In this document: positions 31,262 to 40,033 of the stretch, piece after piece
Position numbering within the stretch: the first letter of the stretch is position 1
How the letters are laid out: each line of letters begins with the position of its first letter
DNA from: Burkholderiales bacterium
Lineage (GTDB): Bacteria; Pseudomonadota; Gammaproteobacteria; Burkholderiales; Burkholderiaceae_C
Reading direction: 5' to 3'
DNA length: 64,000 bases
NCBI GenBank assembly: GCA_016213325.1
Contig: JACRAY010000014.1
Coordinates: 402,520-466,519 of the forward strand
Translations under genes and position numbers: made by a program
Notes under the pieces: model-generated
Databases searched by the model: none
Told to the model about the DNA's origin: nothing
The model's input: the letters and a program-made list of their open reading frames with translations, nothing else

Positions 31262-32074
31262 TCAGTAGTCGAGGTCGTCCGCCCTCGGCAACTCCTTTCT
31301 CCCAAACAACTCGTTTTCGTGGAGATCAAGGTCCACAAAGGCGATCGAGTCCTTCCATTCCCTTAGTGCTTTCTGCCACCGGGGATCAAGTGCCCGCCCA
31401 AAGAATGCCAAAACATTTCGCTCTTCTGGGAAAAGGCCCGCTCGACTGCGGAGTCGATAAGACAAGTGCAGGGCCTCCGCCAGCGCGAAACTATCCGAAA
31501 CCAGAACAATCCGCCTCCGTTCAGCCAGCCGGCCAATTGCGAAGCCGATGGATGCATCAAATCGCGTTAGCCGGCGCACCAGCCCTGGATCCGAAGTGGG
31601 TCCAACCAGACCGGCGGGGTCCACCAGAAAGCTGTCATACGGAGCCCTTCGACGGACAGCCCAATGCAGTTCGCGCTCCGTGTAGTCAAGAAAGCGGGCC
31701 TGCCCGGGGTTGTCTTGGGCTGCGGAGGTCCACATTACCCAGTGAGCAGGGTCTTCCTCGCCTCGATTGCCGTTCGCAGGAGCTAGTCCGGGAATTGCTT
31801 GCTGCAGCACTTGGCCGGACGTAACGTAGTCCATGTTGCGGCCATCGCCCACGATCTTTGCGGCGCCGTACAAGGCACTGCCGTCTGTGGCAACAAGGGT
31901 GGGAACGAGAGTGGAGAGCGCGCGCTCTGCCCTCAATGGGAAGGACGACGGACGGGTTCTATGAATCCTTGGAGCTTCCAAAATAATCTCCGCAGCCTCT
32001 CGGCAAATTCGGACAGTGCAGCCCATTTGGGCGCTAAACAGCTCCAATTTACTCCTCCGCGCCATGGCCGTCAA
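31262..32074 (-). CDS. Hypothetical protein
   Basis: 270 aa ORF; RIVLVSDSFALAEALHLSYRLRS core. Confidence 0.5.
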   Translation of the reverse strand: MTAMARRSKLELFSAQMGCTVRICREAAEIILEAPRIHRTRPSSFPLRAERALSTLVPTLVATDGSALYGAAKIVGDGRNMDYVTSGQVLQQAIPGLAPANGNRGEEDPAHWVMWTSAAQDNPGQARFLDYTERELHWAVRRRAPYDSFLVDPAGLVGPTSDPGLVRRLTRFDASIGFAIGRLAERRRIVLVSDSFALAEALHLSYRLRSRAGLFPEERNVLAFFGRALDPRWQKALREWKDSIAFVDLDLHENELFGRKELPRADDLDY

Positions 32075-32204
32075 CTCGCGAGGCCCAGCAGCTGGGCAGT
32101 CCCGTCAACCCGACCAGGTGCCACATCTACAATTGACGCGGGCAGCCACCGGTGTCCAACACTTGTCCAACTTGGCGGTGTTCCAGATGACTTTTTTGAC
32201 TCAA

Positions 32205-32267
32205 GCCCTGACCGCCGTGCAAGTCGGCCTGCTCACCATCTACGACATGTGCAAGGCAGCAGATCGA
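32205..32267 (+). pseudogene. Fragment resembling MoaC C-terminal region
   Basis: ALTAVQVGLLTIYDMCKAADR, close to the MoaC signature ALTAxSVAxLTIYDMCKAxD. Confidence 0.6.
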
Positions 32268-32383
32268 AGGCTCCTTCGCCGTCACCCATGCCCCATTTCC
32301 GCGTGATCGCCGATTTCCTCCGCGGTCCACGCGACATTTGGCCGGTGCGCGCCCGATTGGGTGCTCACCGGCCAATGTCACGA

Positions 32384-34252
32384 CTACCGGGCGGTGATGA
32401 CCTTCCAGGCCTCCACGCTGGCCGTCTTACGGCACTTCTCCAGGCGCAACCCGCCTGCAACACGCCCCGACTGCCGGGCGATCCAACGGCCGATCTTCCG
32501 CGGGTTCAGCGTCGACGAGTCAGAGATCTCTTCCAGGACCTCACGCAAGAGCTCTGCCGAGTCATCTGCAACCGCCCGGGCTACCAAGTCCCGCACCTTG
32601 GTTGACCGATCGGCGAACAGGCGGTTCCAGTCAGTCAACAAGTTCCCCAGCAGCCTCTTCTCGGGATCATCCTGCAAAACCGAGAAAACCGACTGCGCCG
32701 GGTCGGCACGTCCCAGCCACAACAGCGGCTGCCGGCACCAGCGCACCCATTCGTCGAAGTTCGTCAGCTCCTCGCACGGGGTGAGCGGCCCTCCGGCTTC
32801 GATCCAGGCCCGAATCACCACCAGGGCGTCGGCCACGAACTGCTGCCGGTCGCGCGTCAAGCGCCTCACCGGGTTCTCCGTCGCGAACTTCCGCATGGCG
32901 GGGATTTCGTGCCGGGCGTCCAACGTGATGGTCACGATGCGACGCTGCATGTCTACCGACGGCCTCGCGTTGTTGCCGGACACCAGCAGCATCGTGCGCG
33001 TGGAGACCACCGCGGTGTTCGAGCTGCGCAGGATGCGGCCGGAGGCATGCTCGCCAGTCACAACAGCACACAGGCGAGGGAAGGCAGGAATCGCCCCGTT
33101 GTAGTTGTCGAAGAAGACGACCCGGGGGTTCGAGCGCAACTCCGCCAGCAGTAAGCGGTCGACTTCGTCGTCCGACCGCGGGAAGATCTGCGGTGCCACC
33201 GGGCGCGCGGAAGCGAACCCGGCGATCAGGCTGCACAGCAGCGTCTTCCCCGTGCCCGCCTCGGGCGCGGTCACCAGGAACATCGGGGCCAGCGGCAAGC
33301 TGGACCTGACCGCCGCCGTCAGGATGCCGCACAAAGCGGCGCTGCGGTCGTAGTCTGCCGCGAAGGGGAACTCGTCCAGCAGGCCATCGAGGCGCGTCAG
33401 GGCGGCCTCGGCCTCGTCCCGGGAGGGTGCCACAGTCACGGGCGCGCCGCCCACCTGGAAGACCGCATAGCGCTTGCTGGCGAGGTCGTAGCCAGGGGTG
33501 GCGCACAGCGAGCCGTCGGGGCGCAGGAATGGCTGCCTGGCGAGGCCAGCCAGGGGCGGCAGCTGCTCGAACCGCTCCTGCTGCAGCAGCTTGCTGCAGT
33601 AGCTGTCCGGGGCGTCGACACGCCGCAGGCCACCTGCCCTGCCGGCCGGCGCCAGCCAGGCGGCCATGTCAGACAGCACCACGCTCAGACGCGCAGTGGT
33701 CATTGGCGTGATGGCGGGCTCACCAGTCACCGGATCGGTCTCGATCGAAACGATCTGCCTGCCCGTCGTGAAGAACCGACCGGAGCTCCCCAGCAGCGCC
33801 TCGGCCTGCGCGAGGATCTCCGGCACGTTCCCACCCGTGATCTTGATGATCGGGCGCCCGTCCGGGACGAGCCGCTCCTCCTCGGACAGCTTGCCGTCCT
33901 CGTCGGAGTCGGTTTCTTCGGTTTCCTCGGCAGTGAACGGTGCCACTCCGACCGTGGATGAGGACTGGGTCAGCACTGCCACAGGCGTGGTTCGCACCTG
34001 GATGGGATCTGCAGCAACAGGCTCCTTGACCACCGGCACCTCCGGTGATTGGGTAGCCAGCTCTTCAGCCTGCGGATCGGTCGTGATGGGCTCGTCGGCA
34101 ACGGGTTCAGCAATGTGTTCGACCGTGGTGGTGAAGACCACGTCACCGTGACCTTCCTCGATCACTTCCTCGCTACCGGGCAAGCCGGGCTCGAAGACGG
34201 GCTCAGTGGACTCGATGTAGGTCTCGGGGGAGAAATCAGAATCAGAATTCAT
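32384..34252 (-). CDS. D5/P4-like (primase-helicase type) ATPase
   Basis: TAPEAGTGKTLLCSLIAGF Walker A; RVVFFDNYNGAIPAFPRLCAVVTGE; TMLLVSGNNARPSVDMQRRIV. Confidence 0.65.
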   Translation of the reverse strand: MNSDSDFSPETYIESTEPVFEPGLPGSEEVIEEGHGDVVFTTTVEHIAEPVADEPITTDPQAEELATQSPEVPVVKEPVAADPIQVRTTPVAVLTQSSSTVGVAPFTAEETEETDSDEDGKLSEEERLVPDGRPIIKITGGNVPEILAQAEALLGSSGRFFTTGRQIVSIETDPVTGEPAITPMTTARLSVVLSDMAAWLAPAGRAGGLRRVDAPDSYCSKLLQQERFEQLPPLAGLARQPFLRPDGSLCATPGYDLASKRYAVFQVGGAPVTVAPSRDEAEAALTRLDGLLDEFPFAADYDRSAALCGILTAAVRSSLPLAPMFLVTAPEAGTGKTLLCSLIAGFASARPVAPQIFPRSDDEVDRLLLAELRSNPRVVFFDNYNGAIPAFPRLCAVVTGEHASGRILRSSNTAVVSTRTMLLVSGNNARPSVDMQRRIVTITLDARHEIPAMRKFATENPVRRLTRDRQQFVADALVVIRAWIEAGGPLTPCEELTNFDEWVRWCRQPLLWLGRADPAQSVFSVLQDDPEKRLLGNLLTDWNRLFADRSTKVRDLVARAVADDSAELLREVLEEISDSSTLNPRKIGRWIARQSGRVAGGLRLEKCRKTASVEAWKVITAR

Positions 34253-34434
34253 AGGGCTTTCAGGGTTTCAAGAAAAGGGTTCCCCCCACCGCCACGAAGA
34301 GCGGGCGGGGTTGCTTGCAGCTGAGTTACTGGATGCCCTCTGCACCGTGTGCCTAGATCCTTATTAGGAAGGCATACAGCGGCAGGGCAGCGGGGCCTAA
34401 GTGCGCGTCAGCATTGGCCTTTGCGGTTACGCAG

Positions 34435-35358
34435 TCAGCTCTGACACACGAATTTCTCGCGCAGGGACCTCTCCAGGCGCAGCAGCGCCTGGCCGATCCG
34501 ATCGTTCACGCGGCTGTCCGCGCGGACGCGGACGGGCATGTCGGCGAACTTGCCGCCCCGCTTGGTGACGCCGATGCCGGTCCTGTCGAAAGCCTTCTTC
34601 AGGCGCTCGTCGTGATACTGGACGAGCAGGCGGTGACTGTCCCTCAAGGTGCGGCGGCCGAGTTCGCGACGGAACACTTCCCGCACGTGACGGAAATACG
34701 GGGCCAGCTCCTTCCGGTAGCGGAAGCCAAGCAGGTGGGGAAGCTGCTCCACACCGTGGGCGCGCAGGCCCTCGTGCCGGAGCGCCACTTCTACCCGCGC
34801 CGTCCATGCTTCCGGCGGCAAGGCGCGTCCCTGGTCTGAGCGCTTCAAGTAAGCCTTGACCTGGGCCGCCTCGGCCCGGTGCCCGTAAAGCAGCTGCTCA
34901 TCGCCACTCGGCAGGCGGAGGTTGAACGGGAGCAACCGACCGCGGTCGACAGTCGCCCGGAAGGTGCCGGTCAACGCCTTGCCGGACGGGTTCAACCTCG
35001 CAACGAACATGTTCACCATGACGCTGCGCAGCTCCTGCTCCCGATGATCCCGACCCAGGTCCAGCAGGGATGCCACGTCGACCGCGACCTCGAGCTCGGC
35101 GACGCGCGCGGGGCCGAGATGATCAACGAGGACAAGCAGGTCCTCTCGACTCGGATCGTGGACCGTCAGGCGCTGCCCGTGGAACTCTTTCGGCCACTTC
35201 GGCGTGCCGTCCAAGTCCGGCAACTCGACCCTGCGAGCCGTGAAGACCGTCACGAAGTCGATCTTTGCGCTGAACGTCAGTGTCTCGAGCGCAGGATAGC
35301 GATCGCGGAACCCCTCGTCGCTCGGGGCACGAGAGCTTAAGCTGGTGCGTTCGGTCAT
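34435..35358 (-). CDS. Putative replication-initiation (Rep)-like protein
   Basis: ELEVAVDVASL, LLYGHRAEAAQVKAYLKRSDQGRALPPEAWTARVEVALRHEGL; start overlaps upstream stop (TCATG). Confidence 0.45.
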   Translation of the reverse strand: MTERTSLSSRAPSDEGFRDRYPALETLTFSAKIDFVTVFTARRVELPDLDGTPKWPKEFHGQRLTVHDPSREDLLVLVDHLGPARVAELEVAVDVASLLDLGRDHREQELRSVMVNMFVARLNPSGKALTGTFRATVDRGRLLPFNLRLPSGDEQLLYGHRAEAAQVKAYLKRSDQGRALPPEAWTARVEVALRHEGLRAHGVEQLPHLLGFRYRKELAPYFRHVREVFRRELGRRTLRDSHRLLVQYHDERLKKAFDRTGIGVTKRGGKFADMPVRVRADSRVNDRIGQALLRLERSLREKFVCQS

Positions 35359-35834
35359 GCGAAAACGCCTGCGTCGATCGACAGGGGCTGCCACCCCGAT
35401 GCCGGGGCGAAGGCCTCCACCTCGACATCGGCCAAGTCAACCGCATCGAGAGTCCCGAACCATTGGCCCGGCGTGGCGCCCTGGAGCATGCCGATAACTT
35501 CGAGCGTCCGCACATCGTGACGGCGGGCGTTTGCGCGTGCCATCGCCGCCCGGAACGACAGCAGGCGCTCGTCGTCACCAGGCAGGCGGAAGCGAACGCA
35601 ACCGAACGACTCTCGCTGCTCGCAGAATGACATCCTGTGGACGCTGCCGTCGGCATTGCGGAACAGCTTGTTGGCCGTGTTCTCCCACACGGGATTGCTG
35701 GAGAACCAGAGCACCGGCCGCTCGTGCGGAGCACCCGCGTTGCTGGGCCTCAGGTGACCTGAGGAGAGGATCTTCGGCAAGTAGATTCCAGGCGCATAGT
35801 GAAAGACAGCGCTGGGTGATTGAGACTTCGACAT
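35355..35834 (-). CDS. Hypothetical protein, possibly ART-like fold
   Basis: FHYAPGIYLPKILSSGHLRPSNAGAPHERPVLWFSSNPVWENTANKLF. Confidence 0.5.
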   Translation of the reverse strand: MSKSQSPSAVFHYAPGIYLPKILSSGHLRPSNAGAPHERPVLWFSSNPVWENTANKLFRNADGSVHRMSFCEQRESFGCVRFRLPGDDERLLSFRAAMARANARRHDVRTLEVIGMLQGATPGQWFGTLDAVDLADVEVEAFAPASGWQPLSIDAGVFA

Positions 35835-35908
35835 CGGGTCCTCCTAGAACACCGCCACGTCGGCGGCAGGAAGGACTGTCGAACACGAGTCTAGGCAACG
35901 TCGCTCGA

Positions 35909-36469
35909 TCAAACCGAGAATTTCTTGCCCATCTTTTTCTGCACTTCGACGCGCTCGCGCAACCACTTCTCGGTGAGGGCATGGGAGAGCCTGGTGATGT
36001 CAGATCCTTTGCCGTCAGGCACAAACTTCTTGGCTACCCGAGAGATGATTGCGTATAGCGTGGAGTCGGGAATCACGTCGCCAACCCTCTCCTCGAGCAG
36101 TTCCCGGATCTTCACGCGCGCAGGGGTCGGGCTATAGGCGGATAGCATGATCCCGCGCTTGACTATTGCGACCTCATCTTCCTCCGAAAGGAGCGCGTTC
36201 CGGCGGCCACCCCTCATCCGCGGCGCAGTCGGATCCAGGCTCCCGTCGATGTAGCGTCGCCGCTGCGTGGCCACCCAACTTGACGAGCGCCCTACGAGCG
36301 CCGCCGTCTGCTCAAGGCTAAGCCCCAACTCCAGCGGGAGCAGCACGGCCTGCACGGTGCGAAGCTGGTCGGCTGTGGTTGCCGTCCTCAATTCGCCGCG
36401 GGCACGCTCCAGTACTTCAAATCCAGTCGCAGGTCTTGCCAAAATCTCTTTCGTAATCGGACCGGGCAA
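35909..36469 (-). CDS. Helix-turn-helix protein resembling IS630-type transposase N-terminal DNA-binding domain
   Basis: LLPLELGLSLEQTAALVGRSSSWVATQRRRYIDGSLDPTAPRMRGGRRNALLSEEDE; no DDE domain follows. Confidence 0.6.
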   Translation of the reverse strand: MPGPITKEILARPATGFEVLERARGELRTATTADQLRTVQAVLLPLELGLSLEQTAALVGRSSSWVATQRRRYIDGSLDPTAPRMRGGRRNALLSEEDEVAIVKRGIMLSAYSPTPARVKIRELLEERVGDVIPDSTLYAIISRVAKKFVPDGKGSDITRLSHALTEKWLRERVEVQKKMGKKFSV

Positions 36470-36860
36470 TTATTGCATTTTGATCGGTAAACCGACTGGG
36501 ACCGACATGTGGCCAAAGGTGGAATGGGGAGGCAGTAGGACGGGCAAAATTTCGCTGACGATCAGCCGGGGCAGATAGAGCGGATCTCGAAGCCAATCAT
36601 GTCACCCAGATGCCCGCGAGGACGCGGCCAATGCGGCTGCGGCAGTAACGGCAGCACCTCGCTCGTGCAATTGCGGCATATCTGCTCAGGAGGCAACGCC
36701 AGGCGTGCTGAGCAGCGGAACAAAGCACGTTCGGAAGCGCTTCGGGAAGTGCTGCGTGATTGTGAGCCATGCCCCGCAAGGCCATGGCGAAGTCGCTTGC
36801 CTCCAAGGTGCATAGCGGGGATCATGACTGGATCTTCACGGGGGTAACTGGAGCTAAGTG

Positions 36861-38018
36861 ATGGCATCGAAGTCGGCTAAGTCGAAGAGCCCAACATTGA
36901 CTTCACGAAATCCCGCCAAGGACGTGGTAGTAGTTGGTCGATCCGCAAGAGAGCCAGCAATTCAAATTCGGCAAGTTAGTTGGTCTGGACGCTATGCAAA
37001 CACTCCACGCGTATCTCAGTACAGTCCAGCCTATAGTGCCGCAACACAGGCTTTTCAAGCACTGCCTGCCATTGCAACCTATGGCGAAGTGACCACCAAG
37101 CGCCTAATGGAAGTAACCGTAAACGGCGAACTGGTTCGAGCTAAAGGGCTGAATGGCTTCCGCGCCTGGGTTCAGGGCGAGGGAGGCCGGACAAAAGAGC
37201 ATGCCATCCTAAACAATCCCGACACACTGCACTCATTGGCTAGCTTTGCCGCTGCGTGGCAAATCGCGTCAGTTGTCGTAGGCCAAAAGCACTTGGCCGA
37301 TATCTCGAAGCGACTGAGGTCAATTGAGTCTTCCGTTGACTCTATCGCCAGCTTTCTGAAGACCCAGCGCACTGCGAGAATTCAAGCCGCCTTCTCCTAC
37401 AGCATGACAGTCGCAGAGTCCATGGAGACGGGGGCCTTCTCCGCGAGCTCGCGGCAAGAGCTTGAGCGAATTGACCGAGAAATGTCAGAGGTCCATATCC
37501 ACCTCAAGTCAGAATTCGCGGAAATTGCCGCGAGACCTGCCGAAAGCTCTGACTTGGTCGGGACGGGCAACCATCTTCGCGCCACCTTCGAGAAGATTAA
37601 CAGACTGAGAGTTGTTGTCCCAGAGATTGCAGCTGCTGCCTTGACGCGTGTTGCTGCTGCTCGCCTGGTCGCCATGTATCCAGAGGAGCCTGCTGGAATG
37701 ATTCAAGCTCGTCAACGCGCCATCGAATCTGAGACGAGAGACCTGAGTGCCCTTGCGCAAATTGCCCGCGAATACCTAGAGAGAGACTTGGCCGAACAGA
37801 AGTCCCGAGTCCTGCATGACTCGATTCTCTTCGCCCGCCGGAACGCCCTTCGATCTAACAGCGAAGCTCTTGTGAATCTCATTGAAGAAGCTGAGAGCCA
37901 GGTCCAAAAGGCGCTCGCGTGGTCAGCTGCATCAGTCCAGAGCCAAAGCGCGATCTCGCGTCAATACTTGGTGGAGCTATCGGGTAGCCAAGTGACGGGT
38001 ATGCGCGAGCTCGCTTGA
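36861..38018 (+). CDS. Hypothetical cargo protein at the attR end
   Basis: ORF MASKSAKSKSPTLTSRNPAKDVVVVGR..., coiled-coil rich, visibly lower GC than flanks. Confidence 0.65.
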   Translation: MASKSAKSKSPTLTSRNPAKDVVVVGRSAREPAIQIRQVSWSGRYANTPRVSQYSPAYSAATQAFQALPAIATYGEVTTKRLMEVTVNGELVRAKGLNGFRAWVQGEGGRTKEHAILNNPDTLHSLASFAAAWQIASVVVGQKHLADISKRLRSIESSVDSIASFLKTQRTARIQAAFSYSMTVAESMETGAFSASSRQELERIDREMSEVHIHLKSEFAEIAARPAESSDLVGTGNHLRATFEKINRLRVVVPEIAAAALTRVAAARLVAMYPEEPAGMIQARQRAIESETRDLSALAQIAREYLERDLAEQKSRVLHDSILFARRNALRSNSEALVNLIEEAESQVQKALAWSAASVQSQSAISRQYLVELSGSQVTGMRELA

Positions 38019-38019
38019 C

Positions 38020-38040
38020 TCATACAGAACCGTGATACAA
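38020..38040 (+). promoter_or_regulatory. Candidate integrase arm-type sites, right end
   Basis: TCATACAG (38020) and TGATACAA (38033), 13-bp offset. Confidence 0.55.
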
Positions 38041-38080
38041 AGGCGGTGTCTCCCACTGCTGTCTCAGGGGAGAACAGAAA

Positions 38081-38107
38081 TGGAGCGGGTTCCCTTCACC
38101 CGCTCCA
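38081..38107. repeat. attR core within a perfect hairpin
   Basis: TGGAGCGGGT-TCCCTTC-ACCCGCTCCA; 38090-38107 equals attL core. Confidence 0.85.
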
Positions 38108-38113
38108 ATCACC

Positions 38114-40021
38114 TCAGCCCGCGAAAGCGAGGCCCTCCTGTGCAGCCGGCGGGATGCCCATGACCTCCGCCGCAAGCTCGGCCAGCGTCACCTGCGTGTA
38201 GTCACCCGACGTGATCCATCCCACGTAGAAATCGCGCACTTCGGCGCTCGGGGCCGCGCCGACAAGGTTCTGGTACAGGAGCGTGACGACTGCCGCGTTG
38301 CTGGCGCCCGCACCGAGGGCAGCGTCGAGGGCCAGTTGCATCAGTTGCGCGGGAGCCAGCCCCGAGTCGTCGACGTACTCCAGCGCGATCGCCGCAAGGT
38401 GCGGATTGGCGACGCTCGCCGGCCCGAAGACGATGCCCAGGATCTTCGCGGCCGTCCCGGCATTGCCGTCCAGGTCGAGCGCCACGTTGATATCACGGAA
38501 CTCGAGCCGCTCCACCCCCACGAGGGTATCCGCGTCCGCCGGCGCGCCGATGCGGGCTACGCTGCCTGCCGAGTAGTCGAACTCGTTCCGGTTGCCGAAG
38601 TAGACGGCCGTATCGATGCCGGCGTCGCCGGTCAGCGCGTCGGCACTTGCCTCTGAGCCGCGCAGCCGGTCGTTGCCTGCGGTGCCCGTGCGCGCCATGC
38701 CCGAGTCCGGCGTGTCCGTGTACGGCGCAGTCGCGGCCAGGCCGACCAGGACCAGGTTGCCGTTGTTGTCGTACTCCAGCGCCTGGACCAGGCTGTAGCC
38801 GTGTTCGGTCGGGTACCAGTGTTCGGCGACGATGCGCCACAGCTCGCCGGTCAAGTCGCCGGCGTGGATGGCCGTGAAGTGGCCGGTACCGTCGTTCAGC
38901 CACACCAGGGGCATGTCCGCCGGCGTGAACTGCCCGCTGTTGTGCTCGACGGCGAAGTCCGGGAAACCATCGCCGTTGAAGTCCATGGGCCTTACCCACA
39001 TGCCCCATGGCGTGCCTGTGGCCACGCCTGGCGTGCCGCCGAAGCGGTCCGCCGCAGGGATGAAGGAATCGGTCGCGTCGGCGAAGCTGCCGTCGGGGCG
39101 CTGCTGCAGCACCTGCACAAACCAACCGTCGTAGGAGGGCCCCTGGGTGCCGGTGAACACCAGGTCCTTGCGGCCGTCCATGTTCACGTCGATGCCCGCG
39201 AAGTCCAGCACGATCTGGTTGCTGAAGGCCGACGTGGCCGGCAACTCGGTCTTGTGCGCGTTGTCGAAAGCGCCGCCCTGGTTCCACAGGATGACGTTGT
39301 TGCGCAGCTTGTCGTACCAAGCGGTGGAGTCTGCCGTGATGAGCAGCTCGGGCAGGTTGTCGCCGTCGAGGTCGGCGAAGCTCGCGCCGGCGTGGTGGTA
39401 TGGACCTGAAGGCGTGAAGTCCAGCACTTCGCCGCTGCCCGCCGGCAGGTTGGCGCGCGACATGGTGAACTGGCCCGTGCCGTCGTTCATCAGCATGTAC
39501 GCGAGGATGTTGTTCTGCCCCCCGTAGCCATTGCCCACGAAGATGTCGATATCGCCGTCCGCGTCGATGTCGGCGGCGGCCGCGGCATGCGTGAAGTCCA
39601 ACAGCTGCGGTAGCGTGGCGGTGGCATCGGCCCAGCCCGTGGATGTGGACAGGATCAGCCGATTCTGCTCGCCGGGAAAGGGAAAAGCGTCCCACCCCGT
39701 AGTCGCCACGAAGACGTCGAGCTTGCCGTCGCCGTTGAAGTCCTCGAACAGGATCTCGCGCGCGTGCACCGTCTGCAGCGTCTGCCACGGAAAGAGCGAA
39801 GTCGGCGCCGGCGCGAAGCTGTCGCCGTCACCGAGCAGCAGCACGCCGGGCTGCGCAATCGGTCCCGGGTCGGTGCCCGGATAGAAGTTGCCCAGCACCA
39901 GGAGGTCCTGGTGTCCGTCGCCCGTAAGGTCCGCCGACGCGGGGTTGAAGATCCACCTCGCCTCGACGGGGAGCGGGACCAGGATCGTGAACGGCGCGTA
40001 GAAGTCCGTGAGTGTCCCCAT
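38114..40021 (-). CDS. FG-GAP/VCBS repeat protein with DUF4214-like C-terminal module (paralog B)
   Basis: Near-collinear with 12134-14044 product (FPWQTLQTVHAREILFEDFNGDGKLDVFVATTGWD...). Confidence 0.78.
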   Translation of the reverse strand: MGTLTDFYAPFTILVPLPVEARWIFNPASADLTGDGHQDLLVLGNFYPGTDPGPIAQPGVLLLGDGDSFAPAPTSLFPWQTLQTVHAREILFEDFNGDGKLDVFVATTGWDAFPFPGEQNRLILSTSTGWADATATLPQLLDFTHAAAAADIDADGDIDIFVGNGYGGQNNILAYMLMNDGTGQFTMSRANLPAGSGEVLDFTPSGPYHHAGASFADLDGDNLPELLITADSTAWYDKLRNNVILWNQGGAFDNAHKTELPATSAFSNQIVLDFAGIDVNMDGRKDLVFTGTQGPSYDGWFVQVLQQRPDGSFADATDSFIPAADRFGGTPGVATGTPWGMWVRPMDFNGDGFPDFAVEHNSGQFTPADMPLVWLNDGTGHFTAIHAGDLTGELWRIVAEHWYPTEHGYSLVQALEYDNNGNLVLVGLAATAPYTDTPDSGMARTGTAGNDRLRGSEASADALTGDAGIDTAVYFGNRNEFDYSAGSVARIGAPADADTLVGVERLEFRDINVALDLDGNAGTAAKILGIVFGPASVANPHLAAIALEYVDDSGLAPAQLMQLALDAALGAGASNAAVVTLLYQNLVGAAPSAEVRDFYVGWITSGDYTQVTLAELAAEVMGIPPAAQEGLAFAG

Positions 40022-40033
40022 CGTCCCCCATCC

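Larger units (their letters stand above)
14667..38107. mobile_element. Integrative genomic island in tRNA-Gly(CCC)
   Basis: 18-bp direct repeat TTCCCTTCACCCGCTCCA at 14667-14684 (tRNA 3' end) and 38090-38107; integrase directly adjacent; accessory gene content between. Confidence 0.9.

Noticed and set aside
32016-32306. Intact moaC gene
   Set aside because: Only the C-terminal signature is present; the upstream part of the ORF is unrelated to MoaC.
14667-38107. Interpretation as a complete prophage
   Set aside because: No capsid, terminase, portal, tail or lysis genes recognisable; better described as an integrative island or satellite-like element.
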